A stretch of DNA of 64,000 nucleotides from Actibacterium lipolyticum (GTDB lineage Bacteria; Pseudomonadota; Alphaproteobacteria; Rhodobacterales; Rhodobacteraceae): positions 744,001 through 808,000 of the forward strand of contig NZ_FXYE01000001.1 of the NCBI RefSeq assembly GCF_900184935.1, read 5' to 3'. Shown piece by piece: positions 1 to 8,222 of this stretch. Position 1 is the first letter of the stretch. Each line of letters opens with the position of its first letter. A program made the position numbers and the translations under genes. The notes below the pieces were generated by a model. That model worked only from the letters and a program-made list of their open reading frames with translations. It had not been told where the DNA came from and searched no databases.

Positions 1-2
1 CA

Positions 3-182
3 CCACTTTTGGCTGGCCTGCCGGAAGAGGTTCAAACCTCTTTGGGGCAACAGGTGCCGTTTCCGTCGCGCCTTGGCGATCCGGGCGAATTCGCTTCTCT
101 CGCTCGCCACATCGTCGAAAACGCGATGCTGAACGGCGAGGTTATTCGCCTTGATGGCGCCATTCGGATGGCACCGCGGTAA
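3..182 (+). CDS. SDR-family 3-hydroxyacyl-CoA dehydrogenase, C-terminal end only
   Basis: Only the last 59 residues lie in the window; the gene starts before base 1. The reading frame ends at TAA 180-182. The tail contains [22 protein letters not shown] and [17 protein letters not shown], which is the typical C-terminus of HSD17B10-like (type II) 3-hydroxyacyl-CoA dehydrogenases, NAD-dependent enzymes that oxidise the 3-hydroxyl of acyl-CoA intermediates in beta-oxidation. It ends 3 bp before the feruloyl-CoA synthase, so the two are probably co-transcribed. By inference it could oxidise the hydroxyacyl-CoA formed from a phenylpropenoyl-CoA. The catalytic Ser-Tyr-Lys part is outside the window and cannot be checked. 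Confidence 0.75.
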   Translation, partial: PLLAGLPEEVQTSLGQQVPFPSRLGDPGEFASLARHIVENAMLNGEVIRLDGAIRMAPR

Positions 183-185
183 ACC

Positions 186-1961
186 ATGATGCAGCAAAGC
201 GGAGGCGCAAAGTTCTGGACGCCGACGTTCCAGACCGAACGGCGCGACGACGGAACGATCATCATGCAACAGGAAGGCGCGTTGAGCGATGTCGCGCGCA
301 GCCTTCCTGACCGCTTGGTGCATTGGGCAAGCGAAAGGCCGGATACTGTGTATCTGGCCGAACGCGATGAAAACGGTGACTGGCGCAAGCTGACTTATGC
401 GCAGGTCCTGAGCACGGTGCGTGCCATTGGGGCTGCGTTGTTGTCGCATGGTCTGGGGCCGGATCGCCCTGTGTTGATCCTATCTGAAAACAGCATTGAT
501 CACGCGCTTCTTGGCTTGGCCTCGCAATATGTGGGCGTACCGTATTCGCCAATCTCGACCGCGTACTCTTTGGTTTCAACGGACCACGCGAAGTTGAAAG
601 ATATCGTGGCGTTGCTGAAGCCGGGGCTGATCTATGCGTCGGACGGTGCGGCCTATGGCAGGGCGTTGGATGCGGTTGGGGGGGCTGGGCACGCCGTCGC
701 GGTCAGCCGTAACCCGCGTGCGGGTGACGTTCTGTTTACCGACATGATGAACGCAGCACCTTCGGACGACGCTGAGGCTGCGTTCGCTGGGCTAACGCCG
801 CAAAGTGTTGGGAAATACTTGTTCACGTCAGGCTCCACCGGGAAGCCGAAGGCAGTCATAAATACCCAAGAGATGATGATGGCCAATCAGGCGATGATTG
901 CGGACTGTTTTCGCTTTCTTGCCGATCACCCGCCTGTGGTGGTCGAATGGGCCCCATGGAACCACACGGCGGGCGGGAACAAGGTCTTTAACATGGTGCT
1001 GAACAACGGTGGCACCTTTTACATCGACGAAGGGCGGCCAACGCCAAAAGGCATGGCGGCCAGCATTCGCAACCTGAAAGAGGTTGCGCCGACGTGGTAC
1101 TTCAACGTGCCGGTCGCTTATGAAATGCTGGTCAGCGCGTTTGAGGCTGACGATGCTCTGCGCCAATCCTTTTTCAGCAGGCTTGATATGATGATGTATG
1201 CGGGGGCCGGGATGGCCCAGCATACGTGGGACGCGCTGTTGCGCCTGTCGCGCGAAACAATAGGGCGCGAGGTGTTGCTGACGACGGGCCTTGGCGCGAC
1301 TGAAACCGGGCCGTTTACGCTGATGTGTACCGAACAACAGGCGCAGGCGGGGAATATCGGTGTGCCAGCCAAGGGCGTCACGTTGAAACTTGTCCCCAAC
1401 GGCGGCAAGCTAGAGGCGCGCATCAAAAGCCCGTCGATCAAGCAGGGGTATTACGGGGACCCGGACCTTACGGCGGCTTCGCGCGACGAAGAGGGGTTTT
1501 ACCGCCTTGGCGATGCCTTGCGTCCGGCGGACCCCGACGACCTGAGCAAGGGCTTTTTCTTTGATGGTCGCACGGCTGAAAACTTTAAGCTGGCAACTGG
1601 AACTTGGGTGGCCGTCGGTGCGCTGCGCGCGGCCATGGTGAACCATTTTGGCGGCTTGATCCGCGATGTGGTGATCGTTGGCGAAAACCGGGATTACCTT
1701 GGCGCGATCGTTCTGTTGAACGCCGACACAGGGCAGGGCAGTGCAGACACCCTGCAAGAAAGGCTGAACAGCTTTGCTGCGGGCGCGACGGGGTCTTCCA
1801 ACAGGGTGCGGCGAATGGTGGTGATGCAATCGCCACCCGACCTCGATAAGGGAGAGATGACAGACAAAGGCTCTATCAACCAACGGGCGGTGATTGCGAA
1901 CCGGCCAGAGTTGGTAGAAGCGATTTATGCTGGGGAGGCTGGGGTCTTCGAAGCGCGCTAA
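186..1961 (+). CDS. fcs: Feruloyl-CoA synthase (ANL-family acyl-CoA ligase)
   Basis: A 591-residue AMP-forming ligase. The ATP-binding P-loop is at residues 211-220 (YLFTSGSTGK), and the adenylation-domain motifs GLGATETG and a YYGDP/RLGDAL region follow. The length, the N-terminal segment with an Arg-rich stretch followed by a long lead into the AMP-binding domain, and the internal sequence SENSIDHALLGLASQYVG fit the feruloyl-CoA synthase family, which activates ferulate and related hydroxycinnamates with ATP and CoA. The ATG at 186 lies 3 bp after the upstream dehydrogenase stop; an internal Met at codon 2 and one at residue 27 are alternatives. The substrate is inferred from family resemblance; cinnamate or p-coumarate would be equally possible. 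A terminator follows at 1989-2016. Confidence 0.85.
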   Translation: MMQQSGGAKFWTPTFQTERRDDGTIIMQQEGALSDVARSLPDRLVHWASERPDTVYLAERDENGDWRKLTYAQVLSTVRAIGAALLSHGLGPDRPVLILSENSIDHALLGLASQYVGVPYSPISTAYSLVSTDHAKLKDIVALLKPGLIYASDGAAYGRALDAVGGAGHAVAVSRNPRAGDVLFTDMMNAAPSDDAEAAFAGLTPQSVGKYLFTSGSTGKPKAVINTQEMMMANQAMIADCFRFLADHPPVVVEWAPWNHTAGGNKVFNMVLNNGGTFYIDEGRPTPKGMAASIRNLKEVAPTWYFNVPVAYEMLVSAFEADDALRQSFFSRLDMMMYAGAGMAQHTWDALLRLSRETIGREVLLTTGLGATETGPFTLMCTEQQAQAGNIGVPAKGVTLKLVPNGGKLEARIKSPSIKQGYYGDPDLTAASRDEEGFYRLGDALRPADPDDLSKGFFFDGRTAENFKLATGTWVAVGALRAAMVNHFGGLIRDVVIVGENRDYLGAIVLLNADTGQGSADTLQERLNSFAAGATGSSNRVRRMVVMQSPPDLDKGEMTDKGSINQRAVIANRPELVEAIYAGEAGVFEAR

Positions 1962-1988
1962 GACGCGGGCGATACGGAGACCTGAAAG

Positions 1989-2016
1989 AGGTGCCAGGGC
2001 AAATGCCCCGGCACCT
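1989..2016. terminator. Rho-independent terminator between convergent fcs and dctM
   Basis: AGGTGCC at 1989-1995 pairs with GGCACCT at 2010-2016. GGGC/GCCC extends the stem inside, with one A-C mismatch and an AAAT loop. A run of six T follows on the plus strand. It sits between the stop of the ligase gene and the stop of the TRAP permease gene transcribed toward it. Confidence 0.7.
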
Positions 2017-2022
2017 TTTTTG

Positions 2023-3345
2023 TTAGTAGATGAGCCAGACCAGACCAAGGGTCAGGGCAGGGAACATCGTAAGCAGAACAACCCGCACCAGATCGGCCAA
2101 CACAAAGGGGAAGGTGCCCTTGAACGTTTGGCTGATTGGGATGTCCTTAGCCATGGAGTTGATGACGAACAGGTTCATCCCCACGGGCGGTGTTATCAAT
2201 CCAACCTCGACCACGATCAGAACGAGGATACCGAACCACAGACCAAACTCGGTCGGGGTAAGGCCGAAATCCAGTGCCGACATGATCGGAAAGAAGATTG
2301 GAACCGTCAGAAGGACCATGGAAAGGCTGTCCATCACGCAGCCGAACACAAGGTACAGCAGCAGCACGACGGTCAACACGAACCACGGGCTGTACCCTTG
2401 TTCCGACACCCATTGAGCAGAGGTCTGCGGAAGCTGCGTCAGCGCAAGGAAGCTGTTGAACAGGCCCGCACCCAGCACGATCAGAAAGATCATCGCGGTA
2501 GAGCTGGCCGTGGTCAGGATGGCCTCGCCCGTCTTTTTCCACGTTAGCCCACGAGAGATCAGCGCCACAATACCGGTACCCGCTGCACCAACGGCGGCAG
2601 CTTCTGTCGGGGTGAAGATACCCAGATAGATACCACCAACCACCATCAGGAAGATGACGATAACAGGCCAAACCGCAATTAATGCCCGGAAACGTTCGCC
2701 ATAAGGTTTGCGTTCCAGCACGCCGCCGGATTCAGGGACGATCCGCACGTAAATCGCGATGGTGATCATATAGCCGATAGCGGCCAAGATGCCGGGAATG
2801 AACGCCGCAGCGAAAAGCTTGGCGATGTTTTGTTCCGTCAGGATGGCGTAGATCACCAGAATGACCGACGGCGGGATCAAGATGCCCAGCGTACCGCCCG
2901 CTGCCAAAGCCCCCGTGGCCAGTGGCCCCGAATAGCCATAGCGGCGCAGCTCTGGCAAGGCGACCTGACCCATGGTGGCTGCCGTTGCAAGGGATGAGCC
3001 GCAGATCGCGCCAAAGCCCGCACAGGCACCGATGGCCGACATTGCGACGCCGCCCTTACGGTGACCCAGCCATGCCTCTGCTGCTTTGAACAGGCCCGCA
3101 GACATGCCGCTTAGCGTGGCGAACTGGCCCATCAGCAGGAACAGCGGAATAATCGACAACGAGTAGTTAGAGAATGTGCCGAAAACCAGATGCTTTAGCT
3201 GCCCCATCGTCATGAGGGTAGAGCCGTTTACGATATAGGTTCCGCCAAAGCCCACGGCCAGCATCGCCAGCCCAATTGGGATGCGCAAAAAGATGATCGC
3301 AAGCAGGACAGGAAAGGACCACAGTCCAATTTCAATATTGGTCAC
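2023..3345 (-). CDS. dctM: TRAP transporter large permease (DctM)
   Basis: A 440-residue membrane protein, the 12-helix channel subunit of a tripartite ATP-independent periplasmic transporter. Repeated hydrophobic segments run through the whole protein, with the family pattern FLRIPIGLAM near the start, GGTLGILIPPSV in the middle, and EVGLITPPVGMNLFVIN near the end. The start is taken as GTG at 3345: it gives the usual DctM N-terminus and overlaps the small permease gene by 14 bp. The frame stays open further upstream, but that stretch has no family character. The gene ends a dctP-dctQ-dctM operon next to fcs and a crotonase, so an aromatic or phenylpropanoid acid is a reasonable guess for the substrate. 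Confidence 0.9.
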   Translation of the reverse strand: MTNIEIGLWSFPVLLAIIFLRIPIGLAMLAVGFGGTYIVNGSTLMTMGQLKHLVFGTFSNYSLSIIPLFLLMGQFATLSGMSAGLFKAAEAWLGHRKGGVAMSAIGACAGFGAICGSSLATAATMGQVALPELRRYGYSGPLATGALAAGGTLGILIPPSVILVIYAILTEQNIAKLFAAAFIPGILAAIGYMITIAIYVRIVPESGGVLERKPYGERFRALIAVWPVIVIFLMVVGGIYLGIFTPTEAAAVGAAGTGIVALISRGLTWKKTGEAILTTASSTAMIFLIVLGAGLFNSFLALTQLPQTSAQWVSEQGYSPWFVLTVVLLLYLVFGCVMDSLSMVLLTVPIFFPIMSALDFGLTPTEFGLWFGILVLIVVEVGLITPPVGMNLFVINSMAKDIPISQTFKGTFPFVLADLVRVVLLTMFPALTLGLVWLIY

Positions 3346-3856
3346 TTGTGGAACCTCGTAGATTGCGCGCAGAGCGTAGAATGCAGAACGCCGATACGAT
3401 GACAAAGGCCACCGCGCCCAAAAGGCCTGCGGCGTATGCGATCCATGTCGGGAACTGCAGGATGAATGTGGTTTCGGTATAGGATTTCTTATCCAGCATC
3501 CCCAGCCACAGCCGCCATGCGATGATGGACGACGCCGCAAACATCATAAGGTCAGCGATCAAGTCGATCATGCGGTTCATGGTTTTGCCAAATGCCGGTG
3601 TGAACAAATCCACACGGGCATGGCCGCGCGCGTATTGCGCCCATGGCAGGAAGCTGAAGATCGCAAATCCGACGCCAAGTTCCATCCATTCGAAGTCACC
3701 CTTTACGGGGGACAATCCAAGCGGAACCAGTGTCCGCCCGATAATGCTGATACACGTCATCGCGATCAGCGCAATTAACACCGTGCCGCCAAGCAAGGCC
3801 ATCGCCTTTGCCAGCCACCCGATGCTGTTATCTATGTGTCGGTACAAGTCACCCAC
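3332..3856 (-). CDS. dctQ: TRAP transporter small permease (DctQ)
   Basis: A 174-residue four-helix membrane protein. Hydrophobic segments lie at about residues 15-37, 55-72, 95-115 and 135-158. The motif WMELGVGFAIFSFLPWAQYARGH, abridged as WMELGVG...YARGHARVD, is characteristic of DctQ, where a conserved acidic/aromatic stretch precedes the RGHVRVD signature. It couples the binding protein DctP to the channel DctM in the inner membrane. It overlaps dctM by 14 bp and lies 82 bp downstream of dctP, with a hairpin in that gap. Confidence 0.88.
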   Translation of the reverse strand: MGDLYRHIDNSIGWLAKAMALLGGTVLIALIAMTCISIIGRTLVPLGLSPVKGDFEWMELGVGFAIFSFLPWAQYARGHARVDLFTPAFGKTMNRMIDLIADLMMFAASSIIAWRLWLGMLDKKSYTETTFILQFPTWIAYAAGLLGAVAFVIVSAFCILRSARNLRGSTSDQY

Positions 3857-3903
3857 CCCTGCTCAGTCGTTATTTTCGCCCTGGGGACATTGGTCATATG
3901 GAA

Positions 3904-3932
3904 AGGCCCCGAAGCATCTTTGCCCGGGGCCT
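3904..3932 (-). terminator. Hairpin between dctP and dctQ (attenuator-type)
   Basis: AGGCCCCG at 3904-3911 pairs perfectly with CGGGGCCT at 3925-3932. Read on the minus strand the hairpin is followed by TTTCC. It lies just after the dctP stop and before dctQ. Such intercistronic hairpins often let the binding protein be made in excess over the membrane subunits. Confidence 0.5.
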
Positions 3933-3938
3933 CCATAC

Positions 3939-4988
3939 TTACATCGCAGATTTTTCCGCGATCAGTGCTTTGGCTTGATCGATCAGCGCTTGGCCGTCGA
4001 TGTCGCGTTTTGCCATGTCATCAACCCAGCGGCCAATGACGGGCTGTGCAGCCTCTTTCCAACGGGCCACTTCTGCTTCGTCCAGAACGGTGATCTCATT
4101 GCCGTTCTTTACAGCGATCTCACGGCCAGGCGCATCATAGTCATACATGACTTTGGCGGCGAAACCGGAAAGCTTGGCACCGGATTCCGCATCGATGGCT
4201 GCTTTCACATCGTCAGGAAGCGCGTCGTACTTGGCCTTGTTCATGACCAGAACGATCGTGGCGGTATAAAGCGCCTCGTCACCCGAAAATTCGGTGTGCT
4301 TGCCAACCAGTTCGGACAGTTTGATCGCTGGGGTAACTTCCCATGGGATCACTGTTCCGTTGATCACGCCCTTGGACAGACCTTCGGGAATCGCAGGAAG
4401 TGGCATGCCAACTGGGGTCGCGCCCAGTTCGGTCAGCATGTCGTTGATGACACGAGTCGGGCCGCGCATCTTTTTGCCAGCCATATCTTCCAGTTTGGAC
4501 ACACCGTCTTTGGTGTGAACAACGCCGGGGCCGTGGACCCATGCACCCAGAACCTTCAGGTCTTTGTATTCGTTGGACTGAAAGTCATCTTCGACCATCT
4601 GCCAGAACGCCAGCGATGTGCCGACCGGGTCGGTCATCATGAACGGCAGTTCGAACACCTCGGTGCGTGGAAAGCGGCCAGGGGTGTAGCCAACAACCGT
4701 CATCGAAATATCGACAACGCCGTCACGTGCTTGGTCCATCAGTTCTGGTGGGCGGCCACCAAGGGACATGGCATCAAAATGGTCGATCTTGACCTTGCCG
4801 CCAGATGCTTCTTCCACGGCTGTCGCCCATGGCTTCAGGATGTGCTTTGGCACTGTTGCCACAGGCGGCAGGAACTGGTGCAGACGCAGTGTTACGTCTT
4901 GCGCAGATGCTGCGACGCCGGAAAGGCCCAGCGATGTCGCTGCAACCAGACCGGCTGCTGCGAAGTTGATAAGTGAACGTCTTTTCAT
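3939..4988 (-). CDS. dctP: TRAP transporter substrate-binding protein (DctP)
   Basis: A 349-residue periplasmic binding protein. The N-terminus has MKRR followed by a hydrophobic stretch ending in ASAQD, a clear signal peptide. The mature part carries DctP family features: LRLHQFLPP, a WATAVEEASGGKVKI segment, and MRGPTRVINDMLTELGA, the conserved Arg region that contacts a carboxylate in this family. The ATG at 4988 has a GGAGG ribosome-binding site close upstream; an in-frame extension upstream lacks these signs. It is first in a dctPQM operon. The ligand is probably an organic acid; a phenylpropanoid acid is suggested only by the neighbouring fcs and crotonase genes. Confidence 0.9.
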   Translation of the reverse strand: MKRRSLINFAAAGLVAATSLGLSGVAASAQDVTLRLHQFLPPVATVPKHILKPWATAVEEASGGKVKIDHFDAMSLGGRPPELMDQARDGVVDISMTVVGYTPGRFPRTEVFELPFMMTDPVGTSLAFWQMVEDDFQSNEYKDLKVLGAWVHGPGVVHTKDGVSKLEDMAGKKMRGPTRVINDMLTELGATPVGMPLPAIPEGLSKGVINGTVIPWEVTPAIKLSELVGKHTEFSGDEALYTATIVLVMNKAKYDALPDDVKAAIDAESGAKLSGFAAKVMYDYDAPGREIAVKNGNEITVLDEAEVARWKEAAQPVIGRWVDDMAKRDIDGQALIDQAKALIAEKSAM

Positions 4989-5071
4989 GTTTCCTCCCAA
5001 AAAAGTTTCAAGCAGGCTCCCTCCCGCTTGTAACATCCCCGACGTGTCAGGGGTTTCCGCCAATACTCCGC

Positions 5072-5854
5072 TTAACGGAATACCGGCGCACGCTTTTCAA
5101 GGAAAGCCTTTAGGCCTTCCTCGGCATCTGGTGTCGACTGCGAGATAGCAGCGCTCAGACTCTCGACGAACAGTCCGTCAGAACGGCTCATGTCGTCAAT
5201 CCTGCTTAAGCTGTTTATCATCAAATAGTTGGAAAGCGGAGCGTTACGCGCAATCTTGCCCGCAAGTTCCATTGCCAGCGGCAGGGCCTCGCCTTCGCCG
5301 ACACTGTAATGGGCAAGGCCAAGCTGCTTACCTTCGTCAGCATCGAACTTGCGCCCGGTTAGCATCATTTCCGTCATTCGGTCCGCCCCAAGGATGCGCC
5401 CAACACGCACCGTCGCGCCACCGCCAACAAAAATACCGCGCCGCCCCTCGGGCAGTTGGAAAATTGTCGATGGTTCGGCAATGCGCACATGCGTTGACGT
5501 CGCAAGTTCTAGCCCGCCACCGATAACGGCACCAAACATCGCGGAAATCACCGGGACGCCGCCATGCTGGATCGAATCCATGATGCGGTGCCAGTTGCGC
5601 GAATGATGCAGCGTTTCTTCGGTTGAACGTTTCACATGCTCGCTCAGATCAAGGCCCGAACAATAGTGACCGGCAGTCCCGGTCAACACGGCAACGCGGA
5701 CGTCTTTCGGCGGCTTGGCAAAGAATGCATCAAGCGCATTAAGCAGCCCGTCATTCATTGCATTTCGTTTGTCAGGGCGGTTCATGGTCAGAATGGCAAT
5801 CTGACCCTCCACCCGGATCTGAAGCTCGTCCGAAATTGCCGTGCCGTCGTTCAT
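5072..5854 (-). CDS. Crotonase / enoyl-CoA hydratase family protein
   Basis: A 260-residue crotonase-fold protein. MNRPDKRNAM is the usual N-terminal CoA-binding signature, HYCSGLDLSEH forms the first half of the oxyanion hole, and GGGLELATSTHVRIAE with LPEGRRGIFVGGG covers the region of the catalytic acidic residues. Family members hydrate 2-enoyl-CoA or carry out related reactions on acyl-CoA. It is upstream of and in the same direction as the TRAP operon, 83 bp away, and near feruloyl-CoA synthase. A role in hydrating a phenylpropenoyl-CoA is an inference. It does not look like the hydratase/aldolase that releases vanillin directly, so a beta-oxidative route is more likely. Confidence 0.8.
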   Translation of the reverse strand: MNDGTAISDELQIRVEGQIAILTMNRPDKRNAMNDGLLNALDAFFAKPPKDVRVAVLTGTAGHYCSGLDLSEHVKRSTEETLHHSRNWHRIMDSIQHGGVPVISAMFGAVIGGGLELATSTHVRIAEPSTIFQLPEGRRGIFVGGGATVRVGRILGADRMTEMMLTGRKFDADEGKQLGLAHYSVGEGEALPLAMELAGKIARNAPLSNYLMINSLSRIDDMSRSDGLFVESLSAAISQSTPDAEEGLKAFLEKRAPVFR

Positions 5855-5892
5855 TTCGCCTGTCCATTCCCGTCATGTGCAGAGATATGTCT

Positions 5893-5923
5893 GCAATATG
5901 ATTGTTCTGTAACATAGCAATAT
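5893..5923. promoter_or_regulatory. Direct repeat GCAATAT upstream of the crotonase gene
   Basis: GCAATAT occurs at 5893-5899 and again at 5917-5923, 24 bp apart, in an AT-rich stretch 39-69 bp upstream of the crotonase start. The second copy is part of the palindrome CAATATTG. It could be an operator or promoter for the crotonase-dctPQM unit. No regulator gene is adjacent, so this is only a candidate. Confidence 0.2.
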
Positions 5924-6052
5924 TGTTTGCCGACGAAGAGTCAAGCTGTTCAGGCGGGCAGGGGCGGTTTGGGGAACGTGCGAATCGAAACAGTTCGCCC
6001 TGCGCAACGCCGTCGGGCATGCACATTAGGCAGGTTTGATGATTTTGGTGGA

Positions 6053-6127
<75 letters not shown>

Positions 6128-6214
6128 TAACTGTGGGCGGCTGATTAGACCCAATTGACCTAGGACGCAAGCGCTATCTGGACGGTTTTTTACTCCTGCG
6201 TTAGAGAAGGGGGC

Positions 6215-6355
6215 ATGGATAACAAACCCCATAAATCAAAAGCTGAAAAACCGGCGAAAAGCCGTGAAGATCGGTTGAAACAGGCGTTGAAGGCAAACCT
6301 TAGCCGCCGTAAGGCACAGGCAAGGGCGCGTAAGACAGGCGAAAGCCAGGATTGA
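6215..6355 (+). CDS. Small basic protein upstream of murA
   Basis: A 46-residue protein rich in Lys, Arg, Ala and Gln (MDNKPHKSKA at the start, a helical AKSREDRLKQALKANLSRRK core). ATG at 6215 follows AGAAGGGGG, a plausible ribosome-binding site, and the gene ends 12 bp before murA. From memory, small basic proteins of this type are found in the same place in other Rhodobacterales. No function is known to me. The charge suggests contact with RNA or DNA, but that is a guess. Confidence 0.6.
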   Translation: MDNKPHKSKAEKPAKSREDRLKQALKANLSRRKAQARARKTGESQD

Positions 6356-6367
6356 AAGGCAGAGCAG

Positions 6368-7633
6368 ATGGATTCGATTATTGTACGGGGCAATGGCCCG
6401 CTTAACGGTGAAATTCCGATTGCTGGCGCGAAAAACGCCGCTTTGACCTTGATGCCTGCGACGCTGCTGAGTGAAGAGCCGCTAACGCTGACCAACGCGC
6501 CGCGCCTGTCTGACATCCGCACGATGACGACCCTGCTGCAATCCCTAGGGGCCGAGGTATCGAGCCTGCAAGACGGTCAGGTGTTGGCGTTGTCGTCGCA
6601 CAATATCCACAACCACACTGCCGATTATGACATCGTGCGCAAAATGCGCGCGTCGATTTTGGTGCTTGGCCCGATGTTGGCCCGTGACGGTCATGCGATC
6701 GTTTCGCTTCCCGGCGGCTGTGCAATTGGGGCCCGCCCGGTCGACCTGCACCTTAAGGGGCTAGAGGCGCTGGGCGCTGATCTGGAACTGAAAGACGGAT
6801 ATGTGCATGCCGAAGCACGTGGCGGCCTGAAGGGCGCGGTTTACGAATTCCCGTTCGTTTCAGTTGGTGCGACAGAAAACATTCTGATGGCCGCGACTTT
6901 GGCCAAGGGCACAACAGTTCTGAAAAACGCGGCGCGTGAACCAGAGATTGTCGATCTGGCCGAATGCCTGCGCAAAATGGGCGCACAGATCGAAGGCGAG
7001 GGTACCAGCACGATCACCATCCAAGGTGTCGATCGTTTGCACGGGGCGACGCATCCGGTCGTAACGGACCGGATTGAACTGGGCACGTATATGCTGGTTC
7101 CGGCGATCACCGGCGGCACGATTGAGTGCATTGGCGGGCGGATGAACTTGGTCTCTGCCTTCGCGGAAAAGCTGGACGCGGCAGGTGTCAGCGTCGAAGA
7201 AACAAAGCGGGGCCTGAAGGTTTCCCGCCGTAATGGCCGGGTGAATGCGGTGGATGTGGTCACAGAACCCTTCCCAGGTTTTCCAACCGACCTTCAGGCG
7301 CAGATGATGGCCCTGCTTTGCACGGCAGAGGGCACCAGCGTTCTGGAAGAGAAGATCTTTGAAAACCGGTTCATGCACGCGCCAGAACTGATCCGCATGG
7401 GCGCGAACATTGACGTTCATGGCGGCACAGCCACGGTGACGGGTGTTGATCAGCTGAAGGGCGCGCCGGTTATGGCAACGGACCTTCGCGCGTCGGTTTC
7501 GCTTATTCTTGCTGCGCTGGCAGCAGAAGGTGAAACCATGGTCAGCCGCGTTTATCACCTTGATCGTGGGTATGAGCGGGTTGAAGATAAGCTTAGCGCG
7601 TGTGGTGCACATATCGAACGGGTTCAGGAATAA
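6368..7633 (+). CDS. murA: UDP-N-acetylglucosamine 1-carboxyvinyltransferase
   Basis: A 421-residue enzyme that transfers enolpyruvyl from phosphoenolpyruvate to UDP-GlcNAc, the first committed step of peptidoglycan synthesis in the cytoplasm. [12 protein letters not shown] contains the conserved Lys-Asn near the N-terminus. The active-site Cys is C118 in [17 protein letters not shown] (C115 in E. coli). The length matches the family. The class is fosfomycin-sensitive by its Cys, unlike Asp-bearing variants. It follows a small basic protein gene and overlaps the next gene by 1 bp (TAATG). Confidence 0.97.
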   Translation: MDSIIVRGNGPLNGEIPIAGAKNAALTLMPATLLSEEPLTLTNAPRLSDIRTMTTLLQSLGAEVSSLQDGQVLALSSHNIHNHTADYDIVRKMRASILVLGPMLARDGHAIVSLPGGCAIGARPVDLHLKGLEALGADLELKDGYVHAEARGGLKGAVYEFPFVSVGATENILMAATLAKGTTVLKNAAREPEIVDLAECLRKMGAQIEGEGTSTITIQGVDRLHGATHPVVTDRIELGTYMLVPAITGGTIECIGGRMNLVSAFAEKLDAAGVSVEETKRGLKVSRRNGRVNAVDVVTEPFPGFPTDLQAQMMALLCTAEGTSVLEEKIFENRFMHAPELIRMGANIDVHGGTATVTGVDQLKGAPVMATDLRASVSLILAALAAEGETMVSRVYHLDRGYERVEDKLSACGAHIERVQE

Positions 7634-8109
7634 TGACCGGTGACGCAACCTACGAAGACGGAGGGGAGAAACCTCTCTTCTTGAAGGCAATGGATGGTGA
7701 AGGGCTGGAAGTGATTTCCAGCCTTTCCCAAGATTCCGTATTTCCGGTCACCGAAATGGTCTGGAAACGTCGTGAACGTCGTTTTGCGATTTTGCTGAAC
7801 CGTTTTCGCTGGGAAGATAAGCTGGCGGCAGAGCGTCGTGGCCGCCCATTTGAACGGGTTCAGGCGCTGTTGGCGTTTGACGACGTCCACGGGGTTTCCA
7901 CACAAGGCGTCGACCGCAGCGATAAGGATACGGTTCTGTCATTGCTGGCCGTGACGTTTGAGCCCGGCGAAGATGGAACCGGACGGGTGATTTTGACGCT
8001 GGCGGGCGACGGAGCAATCGCGCTGGATGTTGAATGCCTTGATGCGACGCTGAAGGATGTCACGCGCCCCTATGTCGCGCCGTCCAGAAAGGCGCCACAG
8101 CACCCATAG
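7633..8109 (+). CDS. DUF2948 family protein
   Basis: A 158-residue cytoplasmic protein without signal peptide or membrane segment. The sequence PLFLKAMDGEGLEVISSLSQDSVFPVTEM and the stretch RRERRFAILLNRFRWED (quoted in parts) resemble DUF2948 proteins, which sit directly after murA in many alphaproteobacteria. The ATG at 7633 overlaps the murA stop, so translation is probably coupled. The function is unknown. The position suggests a link to cell-envelope synthesis or simply a conserved operon. Confidence 0.75.
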   Translation: MTGDATYEDGGEKPLFLKAMDGEGLEVISSLSQDSVFPVTEMVWKRRERRFAILLNRFRWEDKLAAERRGRPFERVQALLAFDDVHGVSTQGVDRSDKDTVLSLLAVTFEPGEDGTGRVILTLAGDGAIALDVECLDATLKDVTRPYVAPSRKAPQHP

Positions 8110-8222
8110 GTGCTGGCTTTCTGGGGGAACTCTCTTTTTTGATATGGATATCATTCTTAAGGGTTCTTCACCCTTCCGGGAAATGGGATTAAACAGGGCC
8201 TAATGCGCAACAAGGGGCTGTT

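Noticed and set aside
3522-4976. A 484-codon open frame on the plus strand
   Set aside because: It runs antisense through dctQ and dctP, both clear genes, and its sequence is low-complexity and Cys/His-rich as in shadow frames.
8159-8175. Hairpin AAGGGT/ACCCTT as terminator before hisD
   Set aside because: The stem is only 6 bp and no T-run follows; likely fortuitous.
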